Below are positions 20,760 through 32,881 of a DNA stretch of 64,000 bases, one piece after another. Positions within the stretch are counted from its first letter, which is position 1; each line of letters starts with the position of its first letter. A model generated the notes under the pieces. That model was not told the DNA's origin. It saw nothing but the letters and a program-made list of their open reading frames with translations, and did not search any database. Source of the stretch: Galaxea fascicularis (taxonomy: Eukaryota; Cnidaria; Anthozoa; Scleractinia; Euphylliidae); the NCBI GenBank assembly GCA_948470475.1, contig OX419346.1:2771231-2835230 (forward strand), in the 5' to 3' direction. The position numbers and the translations under genes were made by a program.

Positions 20760-23190
20760 TTTGCTGAAATCTTGCACACAGCTCAAATAAGAAGGGAAAT
20801 AATGTTTTGGGAGTTCTTAGAAGCATTTCAACGTCATTTCGAGACTCCTGTTTGAACTAGGCAAACTTTCAGCCAAATTCCAAATTTGACCCAAAACTGG
20901 CCAAAAGCAAGGGTTAACCCCTTTGGGTTTTGGTCAAAATTTCAACTTTGCTGAAATCTTGCACACAGCTCAAATAAGCAGAGAAATAATGTTTTGGGAG
21001 TTTTTAGAAGCATTTCAACGTCATTTCTAGACTCCTCTTTGAACTAGGCAAACTTTCAGCCAAATTCCAAATTTGACCCAAAACTGGCCAAAAGCATGGG
21101 TTAACCCCTTTGGGTTTTGGTCAAAATTTCAACTTTGCTGAAATCTTGCACACAGCTCAAATAAGAAGGAAAATAATGTTTTGGGAGTTTTTAGAAGCAT
21201 TTCAACGTCATTTCTAGACTCCTTTTTGAACTAGGCAAACTTTCAGCCAAATTCCAAATTTGACCCAAAACTGGCCAAAAGCATGGGTTAACCCCTTTGG
21301 GTTTTGGTCAAAATTTCAACTTTGCTGAAATCTTGCACACAGCTCAAATAAGAAGAGAAATCATGTATTGGGATTTTTTAGAAGCATTTCAACATCATTT
21401 CTAGACTCCTCTTTGAACTAAGCACACTTTCAGCCAAATTCCAAATTTGACCCAAAACTGGCCAAAAGCATGGGTTAACCCCTTTGGGTTTTGGTCAAAA
21501 TTTCAACTTTGCTGAAATCTTGCACACAGCTCAAATAAGAAGAGAAATAATGTTTTGGGAGTTTTTAGAAGCATTTCAACATCATTTCTAGACTCCTCTT
21601 TGAACTAGGCAAACTTTCAGCCAAATTCCAAATTTGACCCAAAACTGGCCAAAAGCATGGGTTAACCCCTTTGGGTTTTGGTCAAAATTTCAACTTTGCT
21701 GAAATCTTGCACACAGCTCAAGTAAGAAGAGAAATAATGTTTTGGGAGTTTTTAGAAGCATTTCAACATCATTTCTAGACTCCTCTTTGAACTAGGCACA
21801 CTTTCAGCCAAATTCCAAATTTGACCCAAAACTGGCCAAAAGCATGGGTTAACCCCTTTGGGTTTTGGTCAAAATTTCAACTTTGCTGAAATCTTGCACA
21901 CAGCTCAAATAAGAAGAGAAATAATGTTTTGGGAGTTTTTAGAAGCATTTCAACATCATTTCTAGACTCCTCTTTGAACTAGGCAAACTTTTAGCCAAAT
22001 TCAGAATTTGACCCAAAACTGGCCAAAAGCATGGGTTAACCCCTTTGGGTTTTGGTCAAAATTTCAACTTTGCTGAAATCTTGCACACAGCTCAAATAAG
22101 AAGAGAAATAATGTTTTGGGAGTTTTTAGAAGCATTTCAACATCATTTCTAGACTCCTCTTTGAACTAGGCACACTTTCAGCCAAATTCCAAATTTGACC
22201 CAAAACTGGCCAAAAGCATGGGTTAACCCCTTTGGGTTTTGGTCAAAATTTCAACTTTGCTGAAATCTTGCACACAGCTCAGTTAAGAAGAGAAATAATG
22301 TTTTGTAAGATTTTAGAAGCATTTCAACATCATTTCTAGACTCCTCTTTGAACTAGGCACACTTTCAGCCAAATTCCAAATTTGACCCAAAACTGGCCAA
22401 AAGCATGGGTTAACCCCTTTGGGTTTTGGTCAAAATTTCAACTTTGCTGAAATCTTGCACACAGCTCAAATAAGAAGAGAAATAATGTTTTGGGAGTTTT
22501 TAGAAGCATTTCAACATCATTTCTAGACTCCTCTTTGAACTAGGCAAACTTTCAGCCAAATTCCAAATTTGACCCAAAACTGGCCAAAAGCATGGGTTAA
22601 CCCCTTTGGGTTTTGGTCAAAATTTCAACTTTGCTGAAATCTTGCACACAGCTCAAATAAGAAGAGCAATAATGTTTTGGGAGTTTTTAGAAGCATTTCA
22701 ACATCATTTCTAGACTCCTCTTTCAACTAGACACACTTTCAGCCAAATTCCAAATTTGACCAAAAACTGGCCAAAAGCATGGGTTAACCCCTTTGGGTTT
22801 TGGTCAAAATTTCAACTTTGCTGAAATCTTGCACACAGCTCAAATAAGAAGAGAAATAATGTTTTGGGAGATTTTAGAAGCATTTCAACATCATTTCTAG
22901 ACTCCTCTTTGAACTAGGCAAACTTTCAGCCAAATTCCAAATTTGACCCAAAACTGCCCAAAAGCATGGGTTAACCCCTTTGGGTTTTGGTCAAAATTTC
23001 AACTTTGCTGAAATCTTGCACACAGCTCAAATAAGAAGAGAAATAATGTTTTGGGAGTTTTTAGAAGCATTTCAACATCATTTCTAGACTCCTCTTTGAA
23101 GTAGGCAATTTTTCAGCCAAATTCCAAATTTGACCCAAAACTGGCCAAAAGCATGGATTAACCCCTTTGGGTTTTGGTCAAAATTTCAAC
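20760..23190. repeat. Domain F: heterogeneous monomers M112-M124
   Basis: Thirteen 187-bp monomers with many private changes and no repeated order. M112 has GAGTTCTTAG, TTTCGAGACTCCTG and GCAAGGGTT. M115 has AATCATGTATTGGGATTTTT. M118 has TTCAGAATTTG. M120 has CAGTTAAG with TTTTGTAAGATTTT, a haplotype that returns at M140 and M156. M122 has AGAGCAATAATG and CTTTCAACTAGACAC. M124 has GGCAATTTTTCAG. Several of these mark the G and H domains, so this may be their older relative. Confidence 0.8.
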
Positions 23191-24498
23191 GTTGCTGAAA
23201 TCTTGCACACAGCTCAAATAAGAAGAGAAATAATGTTTTGGGAGATTTTAGAAGCATTTGAACATCATTTCTAGACTCCTCTTTGAACTAGGCAAACTTT
23301 CAGCCAAATTCCAAATTTGACCCAAAACTGGCCAAAAGCATGGGTTAACCCCTTTGGGTTTTCGTCAAAATTTCAACTTTGCTGAAATCTTGCACACAGC
23401 TCAAATAAGAAGAGCAATAATGTTTTGGGAGTTTTTAGAAGCATTTCAACATCATTTCTAGACTCCTCTTTGAACTAGGCACACTTTCAGCCAAATTCCA
23501 AATTTGACCAAAACTGGCCAAAAGCATGGGTTAACCCCTTTGGGTTTTGGTCAAAATTTCAACTTTGCTGAAATCTTGCACACAGCTCAAATAAGAAGAG
23601 AAATCATGTTTTGGGAGATTTTAGAAGCATTTCAACATCATTTCTAGACTCCTCTTTGAACTAGGCAAACTTTCAGCCAAATTCCAAATTTGACCCAAAA
23701 CTGGCCAAAAGCATGGGTTAACCCCTTTGGGTTTTGGTCAAAATTTCAACTTTGCTGAAATCTTGCACACAGCTCAAATAAGAAGAGAAATAATGTTTTG
23801 GGAGTTTTTAGAAGCATTTCAACATCATTTCTAGACTCCTCTTTGAACTAGGCAAACTTTCAGCCAAATTCCAAATCTGACCCAAAACTGGCCAAAAGCA
23901 TGGGTTAACCCCTTTTTCTTTTGGTCAAAATTTCAACTTTGCTGAAATCTTGCACACAGCTCAAATAAGAAGAGAAATAATGTTTTGGGAGATTTTAGAA
24001 GCATTTTGACATCATTTCTAGACTCCTCTTTGAACTAATCAAACTTTCAGCCAAATTCCAAATTTGACCCAAAACTGGCCAAAAGCATGGGTTAACCCCT
24101 TTGGGTTTTGGTCAAAATTTCAACTTTGCTGAAATCTTGCACACAGCTCAAATAAGAAGAGAAATAATGTTTTGGGAGATTTTAGAAGCATTTGAACATC
24201 ATTTCTAGACTCCTCTTTGAACTAGGCAAACTTTCAGCCAAATTCCAAATTTGACTTAAAACTGGCCCAAAGCATGGGTTAACCCCTTTGGGTTTTGGTC
24301 AAAATTTCAACTTTGCTGAAATCTTGCACACAGCTCAAATAAGAAGAGAAATAATGTTTTGGGAGTTTTTAGAAGCATTTCAACATCATTTCTAGACTCC
24401 TCTTTGAACTACGCAAACTTTCAGCCAAATTCCAAATTTGACCCAAAACTGGCCAAAAGCATGGGTTAACCCCTTTGGGTTTTGGTCAAAATTTCAAC
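23191..24498. repeat. Domain G, 7-monomer HOR, copy 1 (M125-M131)
   Basis: The unit is 1308 bp. Order: T1G with GGAGATTTT; AGAGCAAT with a 1-bp deletion giving GACCAAAAC (M126, 186 bp); AAATCATG with GGAGATTTT; CAAATCTGACC with CCCTTTTTCTTTTGG; GGAGATTTT with CATTTTGACATC; CATTTGAACATC with GACTTAAAACTGGCCC; GAACTACGCAAAC. The full order repeats immediately. Confidence 0.93.
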
Positions 24499-25806
24499 GT
24501 TGCTGAAATCTTGCACACAGCTCAAAAAAGAAGAGAAATAATGTTTTGGGAGATTTTAGAAGCATTTCAACATCATTTCTAGACTCCTCTTTGAACTAGG
24601 CAAACTTTCAGCCAAATTCCAAATTTGACCCAAAACTGGCCAAAAGCATGGGTTAACCCCTTTGGGTTTTGGTCAAAATTTCAACTTTGCTGAAATCTTG
24701 CACACAGCTCAAATAAGAAGAGCAATAATGTTTTGGGAGTTTTTAGAAGCATTTCAACATCATTTCTAGACTCCTCTTTGAACTAGGCACACTTTCAGCC
24801 AAATTCCAAATTTGACCAAAACTGGCCAAAAGCATGGGTTAACCCCTTTGGGTTTTGGTCAAAATTTCAACTTTGCTGAAATCTTGCACACAGCTCAAAT
24901 AAGAAGAGAAATCATGTTTTGGGAGATTTTAGAAGCATTTCAACATCATTTCTAGACTCCTCTTTGAACTAGGCAAACTTTCAGCCAAATTCCAAATTTG
25001 ACCCAAAACTGGCCAAAAGCATGGGTTAACCCCTTTGGGTTTTGGTCAAAATTTCAACTTTGCTGAAATCTTGCACACAGCTCAAATAAGAAGAGAAATA
25101 ATGTTTTGGGAGTTTTTAGAAGCATTTCAACATCATTTCTAGACTCCTCTTTGAACTAGGCAAACTTTCAGCCAAATTCCAAATCTGACCCAAAACTGGC
25201 CAAAAGCATGGGTTAACCCCTTTTTCTTTTGGTCAAAATTTCAACTTTGCTGAAATCTTGCACACAGCTCAAATAAGAAGAGAAATAATGTTTTGGGAGA
25301 TTTTAGAAGCATTTTGACATCATTTCTAGACTCCTCTTTGAACTAGGCAAACTTTCAGCCAAATTCCAAATTTGACCCAAAACTGGCCAAAAGCATGGGT
25401 TAACCCCTTTGGGTTTTGGTCAAAATTTCAACTTTGCTGAAATCTTGCACACAGCTCAAATAAGAAGAGAAATAATGTTTTGGGAGATTTTAGAAGCATT
25501 TGAACATCATTTCTAGACTCCTCTTTGAACTAGGCAAACTTTCAGCCAAATTCCAAATTTGACTTAAAACTGGCCCAAAGCATGGGTTAACCCCTTTGGG
25601 TTTTGGTCAAAATTTCAACTTTGCTGAAATCTTGCACACAGCTCAAATAAGAAGAGAAATAATGTTTTGGGAGTTTTTAGAAGCATTTCAACATCATTTC
25701 TAGACTCCTCTTTGAACTACGCAAACTTTTAGCCAAATTCCAAATTTGACCCAAAACTGGCCAAAAGCATGGGTTAACCCCTTTGGGTTTTGGTCAAAAT
25801 TTCAAC
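24499..25806. repeat. Domain G, 7-monomer HOR, copy 2 (M132-M138)
   Basis: The seven haplotypes recur in order at a 1308-bp offset, including the 1-bp deletion (M133). Differences: M132 has CTCAAAAAAGAAG and lacks CATTTGAAC, M136 has GAACTAGGC where M129 has GAACTAATC, and M138 has AAACTTTTAG. The last monomer (25620-25806) also begins the next duplicated block, so domains G and H overlap. Confidence 0.92.
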
Positions 25807-27661
25807 GTTGCTGAAATCTTGCACACAGCTCAAATAAGAAGAGAAATAATGTTTTGGGAGTTTTTAGAAGCATTTCAACATCATTTCTAGACTCCACTTT
25901 GAACTAGGCACACTTTCAGCCAAATTCCAAATTTGACCCAAAACTGGCCAAAAGCATGGGTTAACCCCTTTGGGTTTTGGTCAAAATTTCAACTTTGCTG
26001 AAATCTTGCACACAGCTCAGTTAAGAAGAGAAATAATGTTTTGTAAGATTTTAGAAGCATTTCAACATCATTTCTAGACTCCTCTTTGAACTAGGCACAC
26101 TTTCAGCCAAATTCCAAATTTGACCCAAAACTGGCCAAAAGCATGGGTTAACCCCTTTGGGTTTTGGTCAAAATTTCAACTTTGCTGAAATCTTGCACAC
26201 AGCTCAAATAAGAAGAGAAATAATGTTTGGGAGTTTTTAGAAGCATTTCAACATCATTTCTAGACTCCTCTTTGAACTAGGCAAACTTTCAGCCAAATTC
26301 CAAAGTTGACCCAAAACTGGCCAAAAGAATGGGTTTTGGTCAAAATTTCAACTTTGCTGAAATCTTGCACACAGCTCAAATCAGAAGAGAAATAATGTTT
26401 TAAGAGTTTTTAGAAGCATTTTAACATCATTTCTAGACTCCTCTTTGAACTAGGCAAACTTTCAGCCAAATTCCGAATCTGACCCAAAACTGGCCAAAAG
26501 CATGGGTTAACCCCTTTGGGTTTTGGTCAAAATTTCAACTTTGCTGAAATCTTGCACACAGCTCAAATAAGAAGAGAAATAATGTTTTGGGAGTTTTTAG
26601 AAGCATTTCAACGTCATTTCTAGACTCCTCTTTGAACTAGGCAAACTTTCAGCCAAATTCCAAATTTGACCCAAAACTGGCCAAAAGCATGGGTTAACCC
26701 CTTTGGGTTTTGGTCAAAATTTCAACTTTGCTGAAATCTTGCACACAGCTCAAATAAGAAGAGAAATAATGTTTTGGGAGTTTTTAGAAGCATTTCAACA
26801 TCATTTCTAGACTTCTCTTTGAACTAGGCAAACTTTCAGCCAAATTCCAAATTTGACCCAAAACTGGCCAAAAGCATGGGTTAACCCCTTTGGGTTTTGG
26901 TCAAAATTTCAACGTTGCTGAAATCTTGCACACAGCTCAAATAAGAAGGGAAATAATGTTTTGGGAGTTTTTAGAAGCATTTCAACGTCATTTCTAGACT
27001 CCTCTTTGAACTAGGCAAACTTTCAGCCAAATTCCAAATTTGACCCAAAACTGGCTAAAAGCATGGGTTAACCCCTTTGGGTTTTGGTCAAAATTTCAAC
27101 TTTGCTGAAATCTTGCACAGAGCTCAAATAAGAAGAGAAATAATGTTTTGGGAGTTTTTAGAAGCATTTCAACATCATTTCTAGACTCCTCTTTGAACTA
27201 GGCACACTTTCAGCCAAATTCCAAATTTGACCAAAAACTGGCCAAAAGCATGGGTTAACCCCTTTGGGTTTTGGTCAAAATTTCAACTTTGCTGAAATCT
27301 TGCACACAGCTCAAATAAGAAGAGAAATAATGTTTTGGGAGTTTTTAGAAGCATTTCAACATCATTTCTAGACTCCTCTTTGAACTAGGCAAACTTTCAG
27401 CCAAATTCCAAATTTGACCCAAAACTGGCCAAAAGCATGAGTTAACCCCTTTGGGTTTTGGTCAAAATTTCAACTTTGCTGAAATCTTGCACACAGCTCA
27501 AATAAGAAGAGAAATAATGTTTTGGGAGTTTTTAGAAGCATTTCAACATCATTTCTAGACTCCTCTTTGAACTAGGCAAACTTTCAGCCAAATTCCAAAT
27601 TTGACCCAAAACTGGCCAAAAGCATGAGTTAACCCCTTTGGGTTTTGGTCAAAATTTCAAC
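25620..27661. repeat. Domain H, duplicated 11-monomer block, copy 1 (M138-M148)
   Basis: The block is 2042 bp. Order: CTACGCAAAC; T1G with CACAC; CAGTTAAG with TTTTGTAAGATTTT; the 172-bp deletion monomer; CAAATCAG with TTTTAAGAG and TTCCGAATCTG; A74G; GACTTCTCTTTG; T1G/A36G/A74G/C143T; CACAC; and two GCATGAGTT (G153A) monomers. All recur in order at 28597-30638, 2977 bp away. Confidence 0.93.
26181..26352. repeat. Deletion monomer M141 (172 bp)
   Basis: Lacks one T in the p46-49 run and 14 bp at the dyad tip: CCAAAAGAATGGGTTTTGG replaces the normal segment. The 14 bp equal the offset between the direct repeats GGGTT at p152 and p166, so slippage between them explains the loss. The GGGTTAACCC palindrome is gone. 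It also has CAAAGTTGACC and C149A. Confidence 0.94.
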
Positions 27662-28596
27662 TTTGCTGAAATCTTGCACACAGCTCAAATAAGAAGAGAA
27701 ATAATGTTTTGGGAGTTTTTAGAAGCATTTCAACATCATTTCTAGACTCCTCTTTGAACTAGGCAAACTTTCAGCCAAATTCCAAATCTGACCCAAAACT
27801 GGCCAAAAGCATGGGTTAACCCCTTTGGGTTTTGGTCAAAATTTCAACTTTGCTGAAATCTTGCACACAGCTCAAATAAGAAGAGAAATAATGTTTTGGG
27901 AGATTTTAGAAGCATTTGAACATCATTTCTAGACTCCTCTTTGAACTAGGCAAACTTTCAGCCAAATTCCAAATTTGACCCAAAACTGGCCAAAAGCATG
28001 GGTTAACCCCTTTGGGTTTTGGTCAAAATTTCAACTTTGCTGAACTCTTGCACACAGCTCAAATAAGAAGAGAAATAATGTTTTGGGAGTTTTTAGAAGC
28101 ATTTCAACGTCATTTCTAGACTCCTCTTTGAACTAGGCAAACTTTCAGCCAAATTCCAAATTTGACCCAAAACTGGCCAAAAGCATGGGTTAACCCCTTT
28201 GGGTTTTGGTCAAAATTTCAACTTTGCTGAAATCTTGCACACAGCTCAAATAAGAACAGAAATAATGTTTTGGGAGTTTTTAGAAGCATTTCAACATCAT
28301 TTCTAGACTCCTCTTTGAACTAGGCAAACTTTCAGCCAAATTCCAAAATTGACCCAAAACTGGCCAAAAGCATGGGTTAACCCCTTTGGGTTTTGGTCAA
28401 AATTTCATATTTGCTGAACTCTTGCACACACCTCAAATAAGAAGAGAAATAATGTTTTGGGAGTTTTTAGAAGCATTTCAACATCATTTCTAGACTCCTC
28501 TTTGAACTAGGCAAACTTTCAGCCAAATTCCAAATTTGACTTAAAACTGGCCCAAAGCATGGGTTAACCCCTTTGGGTTTTGGTCAAAATTTCAAC
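27662..28596. repeat. Five monomers between the domain H copies (M149-M153)
   Basis: M149 has CAAATCTGACC; M150 has GGAGATTTT with CATTTGAACATC, as in domain G; M151 has A10C with A74G; M152 has AAGAACAG, CCAAAATTGACC and TTTCATA at its end; M153 is a chimera. These have mixed affinities to domains D and G. Confidence 0.85.
28410..28596. repeat. Chimeric monomer M153 at the domain H duplication join
   Basis: Its 5' part carries A10C and ACACACCTC (domain D/E type) and lacks GGAGATTTT and CATTTGAAC. Its 3' part carries GACTTAAAACTGGCCC, otherwise seen only in M130 and M137. M137 is the monomer just before copy 1 of the duplicated block. The switch therefore lies between about p71 and p131 (roughly 28480-28540), the expected position of an unequal crossover or conversion end. 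Confidence 0.85.
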
Positions 28597-30638
28597 TTTG
28601 CTGAAATCTTGCACACAGCTCAAATAAGAAGAGAAATAATGTTTTGGGAGTTTTTAGAAGCATTTCAACATCATTTCTAGACTCCTCTTTGAACTACGCA
28701 AACTTTTAGCCAAATTCCAAATTTGACCCAAAACTGGCCAAAAGCATGGGTTAACCCCTTTGGGTTTTGGTCAAAATTTCAACGTTGCTGAAATCTTGCA
28801 CACAGCTCAAATAAGAAGAGAAATAATGTTTTGGGAGTTTTTAGAAGCATTTCAACATCATTTCTAGACTCCTCTTTGAACTAGGCACACTTTCAGCCAA
28901 ATTCCAAATTTGACCCAAAACTGGCCAAAAGCATGGGTTAACCCCTTTGGGTTTTGGTCAAAATTTCAACTTTGCTGAAATCTTGCACACAGCTCAGTTA
29001 AGAAGAGAAATAATGTTTTGTAAGATTTTAGAAGCATTTCAACATCATTTCTAGACTCCTCTTTGAACTAGGCACACTTTCAGCCAAATTCCAAATTTGA
29101 CCCAAAACTGGCCAAAAGCATGGGTTAACCCCTTTGGGTTTTGGTCAAAATTTCAACTTTGCTGAAATCTTGCACACAGCTCAAATAAGAAGAGAAATAA
29201 TGTTTGGGAGTTTTTAGAAGCATTTCAACATCATTTCTAGACTCCTCTTTGAACTAGGCAAACTTTCAGCCAAATTCCAAAGTTGACCCAAAACTGGCCA
29301 AAAGAATGGGTTTTGGTCAAAATTTCAACTTTGCTGAAATCTTGCACACAGCTCAAATCAGAAGAGAAATAATGTTTTAAGAGTTTTTAGAAGCATTTTA
29401 ACATCATTTCTAGACTCCTCTTTGAACTAGGCAAACTTTCAGCCAATTTCCGAATCTGACCCAAAACTGGCCAAAAGCATGGGTTAACCCCTTTGGGTTT
29501 TGGTCAAAATTTCAACTTTGCTGAAATCTTGCACACAGCTCAAATAAGAAGAGAAATAATGTTTTGGGAGTTTTTAGAAGCATTTCAACGTCATTTCTAG
29601 ACTCCTCTTTGAACTAGGCAAACTTTCAGCCAAATTCCAAATTTGACCCAAAACTGGCCAAAAGCATGGGTTAACCCCTTTGGGTTTTCGTCAAAATTTC
29701 AACTTTGCTGAAATCTTGCACACAGCTCAAATAAGAAGAGAAATAATGTTTTGGGAGTTTTTAGAAGCATTTCAACATCATTTCTAGACTTCTCTTTGAA
29801 CTAGGCAAACTTTCAGCCAAATTCCAAATTTGACCCAAAACTGGCCAAAAGCATGGGTTAACCCCTTTGGGTTTTGGTCAAAATTTCAACGTTGCTGAAA
29901 TCTTGCACACAGCTCAAATAAGAAGGGAAATAATGTTTTGGGAGTTTTTAGAAGCATTTCAACGTCATTTCTAGACTCCTCTTTGAACTAGGCAAACTTT
30001 CAGCCAAATTCCAAATTTGACCCAAAACTGGCTAAAAGCATGGGTTAACCCCTTTGGGTTTTGGTCAAAATTTCAACTTTGCTGAAATCTTGCACACAGC
30101 TCAAATAAGAAGAGAAATAATGTTTTGGGAGTTTTTAGAAGCATTTCAACATCATTTCTAGACTCCTCTTTGAACTAGGCACACTTTCAGCCAAATTCCA
30201 AATTTGACCCAAAACTGGCCAAAAGCATGGGTTAACCCCTTTGGGTTTTGGTCAAAATTTCAACTTTGCTGAAATCTTGCACACAGCTCAAATAAGAAGA
30301 GAAATAATGTTTTGGGAGTTTTTAGAAGCATTTCAACATCATTTCTAGACTCCTCTTTGAACTAGGCAAACTTTCAGCCAAATTCCAAATTTGACCCAAA
30401 ACTGGCCAAAAGCATGAGTTAACCCCTTTGGGTTTTGGTCAAAATTTCAACTTTGCTGAAATCTTGCACACAGCTCAAATAAGAAGAGAAATAATGTTTT
30501 GGGAGTTTTTAGAAGCATTTCAACATCATTTCTAGACTCCTCTTTGAACTAGGCAAACTTTCAGCCAAATTCCAAATTTGACCCAAAACTGGCCAAAAGC
30601 ATGAGTTAACCCCTTTGGGTTTTGGTCAAAATTTCAAC
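28597..30638. repeat. Domain H, duplicated 11-monomer block, copy 2 (M154-M164)
   Basis: This block is 2042 bp, the same as copy 1, with the same eleven haplotypes in order, including the 172-bp monomer. Differences seen: M155 has CTCCTCTTTG where M139 has CTCCACTTTG; M158 has CCAATTTCCG; M159 has TTTTCGTC; M162 lacks the CACAGAGC and GACCAAAAAC changes of M146. Confidence 0.93.
29158..29329. repeat. Deletion monomer M157 (172 bp), duplicate of M141
   Basis: Same T-run deletion, same 14-bp deletion with loss of the palindrome, and the same CAAAGTTGACC and C149A as M141. It was copied with the surrounding block and is not an independent event. Confidence 0.94.
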
Positions 30639-32881
30639 TTTGCTGAAATCTTGCACACAGCTCAAATAAGAAGAGAAATAATGTTTTGGGAGTTTTTAGA
30701 AGCATTTCAACATCATTTCTAGACTCCTCTTTGAACTAGGCAAACTTTCAGCCAAATTCCAAATTTGACCCAAAACTGGCCAAAAGCATGGGTTAACCCC
30801 TTTGGGTTTTGGTCAAAATTTCAACGTTGCTGAAATCTTGCACACAGCTCAAATAAGAAGGGAAATAATGTTTTGGGAGTTTTTAGAAGCATTTCAACGT
30901 CATTTCTAGACTCCTCTTTGAACTAGGCAAACTTTCAGCCAAATTCCAAATTTGACCCAAAACTGGCCAAAAGCATGAGTTAACCCCTTTGGGTTTTGGT
31001 CAAAATTTCAACGTTGCTGAAATCTTGCACACAGCTCAAATAAGAAGGGAAATAATGTTTTGGGAGATTTTAGAAGCATTTCAACATCATTTCTAGACTC
31101 CTCTTTGAACTAGGCAAACTTTCAGCCAAATTCCAAATTTGACCCAAAACTGGCCAAAAGCATGGGTTAACCCCTTTGGGTTTTGGTCAAAATTTCAACT
31201 TTGCTGAAATCTTGCACACAGCTCAAATAAGAAGAGAAATAATGTTTTGGGAGTTTTTAGAAGCATTTCAACATCATTTCTAGACTCCTCTTTGAACTAG
31301 GCACACTTTCAGCCAAATTCCAAATTTGACCCAAAACTGGCCAAAAGCATGGGTTAACCCCTTTGGGTTTTGGTCAAAATTTCAACTTTGCTGAAATCTT
31401 GCACACAGCTCAAATAAGAAGAGAAATAATGTTTGGGAGTTTTTAGAAGCATTTCAACATCATTTCTAGACTCCTCTTTGAACTAGGCAAACTTTCAGCC
31501 AAATTCCAAATTTGACCCAAAACTGGCCAAAAGCATGGGTTAACCCCTTTGGGTTTTGGTCAAAATTTCAACTTTGCTGAAATCTTGCACACAGCTCAAA
31601 TAAGAAGAGAAATAATGTTTTGGGAGTTTTTAGAAGCATTTCAACATCATTTCTAGACTCCTCTTTGAACTAGGCACACTTTCAGCCAAATTCCAAATTT
31701 GACCCAAAACTGGCCAAAAGCATGGGTTAACCCCTTTGGGTTTTGGTCAAAATTTCAACTTTGCTGAAATCTTGCACACAGCTCAAATAAGAAGAGAAAT
31801 AATGTTTTGGGAGTTTTTAGAAGCATTTCAACATCATTTCTAGACTCCTCTTTGAACTAGGCACACTTTCAGCCAAATTCCAAATTTGACCCAAAACTGG
31901 CCAAAAGCATGGGTTAACCCCTTTGGGTTTTGGTCAAAATTTCAACTTTGCTGAAATCTTGCACACAGCTCAAATAAGAAGAGAAATAATGTTTTGGGAG
32001 TTTTTAGAAGCATTTCAACATCATTTCTAGACTCCTCTTTGAACTAGGCACACTTTCAGCCAAATTCCAAATTTGACCCAAAACTGGCCAAAAGCATGGG
32101 TTAACCCCTTTGGGTTTTGGTCAAAATTTCAACTTTGCTGAAATCTTGCACACAGCTCAAATAAGAAGAGAAATAATGTTTTGGGAGTTTTTAGAAGCAT
32201 TTCAACATCATTTCTAGACTCCTCTTTGAACTAGGCACACTTTCAGCCAAATTCCAAATTTGACCCAAAACTGGCCAAAAGCATGGGTTAACCCCTTTGG
32301 GTTTTGGTCAAAATTTCAACTTTGCTGAAATCTTGCACACAGCTCAAATAAGAAGAGAAATAATGTTTTGGGAGTTTTTAGAAGCATTTCAACATCATTT
32401 CTAGACTCCTCTTTGAACTAGGCAAACTTTCAGCCAAATTCCAAATTTGACCCAAAACTGGCCAAAAGCATGGGTTAACCCCTTTGGGTTTTGGTCAAAA
32501 TTTCAACTTTGCTGAAATCTTGCACACAGCTCAAATAAGAAGAGAAATAATGTTTTGGGAGTTTTTAGAAGCATTTCAACATCATTTCTAGACTCCTCTT
32601 TGAACTAGGCACACTTTCAGCCAAATTCCAAATTTGACCCAAAACTGGCCAAAAGCATGGGTTAACCCCTTTGGGTTTTGGTCAAAATTTCAACTTTGCT
32701 GAAATCTTGCACACAGCTCAAATAAGAAGAGAAATAATGTTTTGGGAGTTTTTAGAAGCATTTCAACATCATTTCTAGACTCCTCTTTGAACTAGGCACA
32801 CTTTCAGCCAAATTCCAAATTTGACCCAAAACTGGCCAAAAGCATGGGTTAACCCCTTTGGGTTTTGGTCAAAATTTCAAC
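30639..32881. repeat. Domain I, 12-monomer unit (M165-M176)
   Basis: The unit is 2243 bp. Order: CAAAC; T1G/A36G/A74G/G153A; T1G/A36G with GGAGATTTT; CACAC; 186-bp CAAAC (T-run deletion); CACAC x4; CAAAC; CACAC x2. The first five markers recur at 32882 and 34564. The run of four CACAC monomers distinguishes this longer form. Confidence 0.9.
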
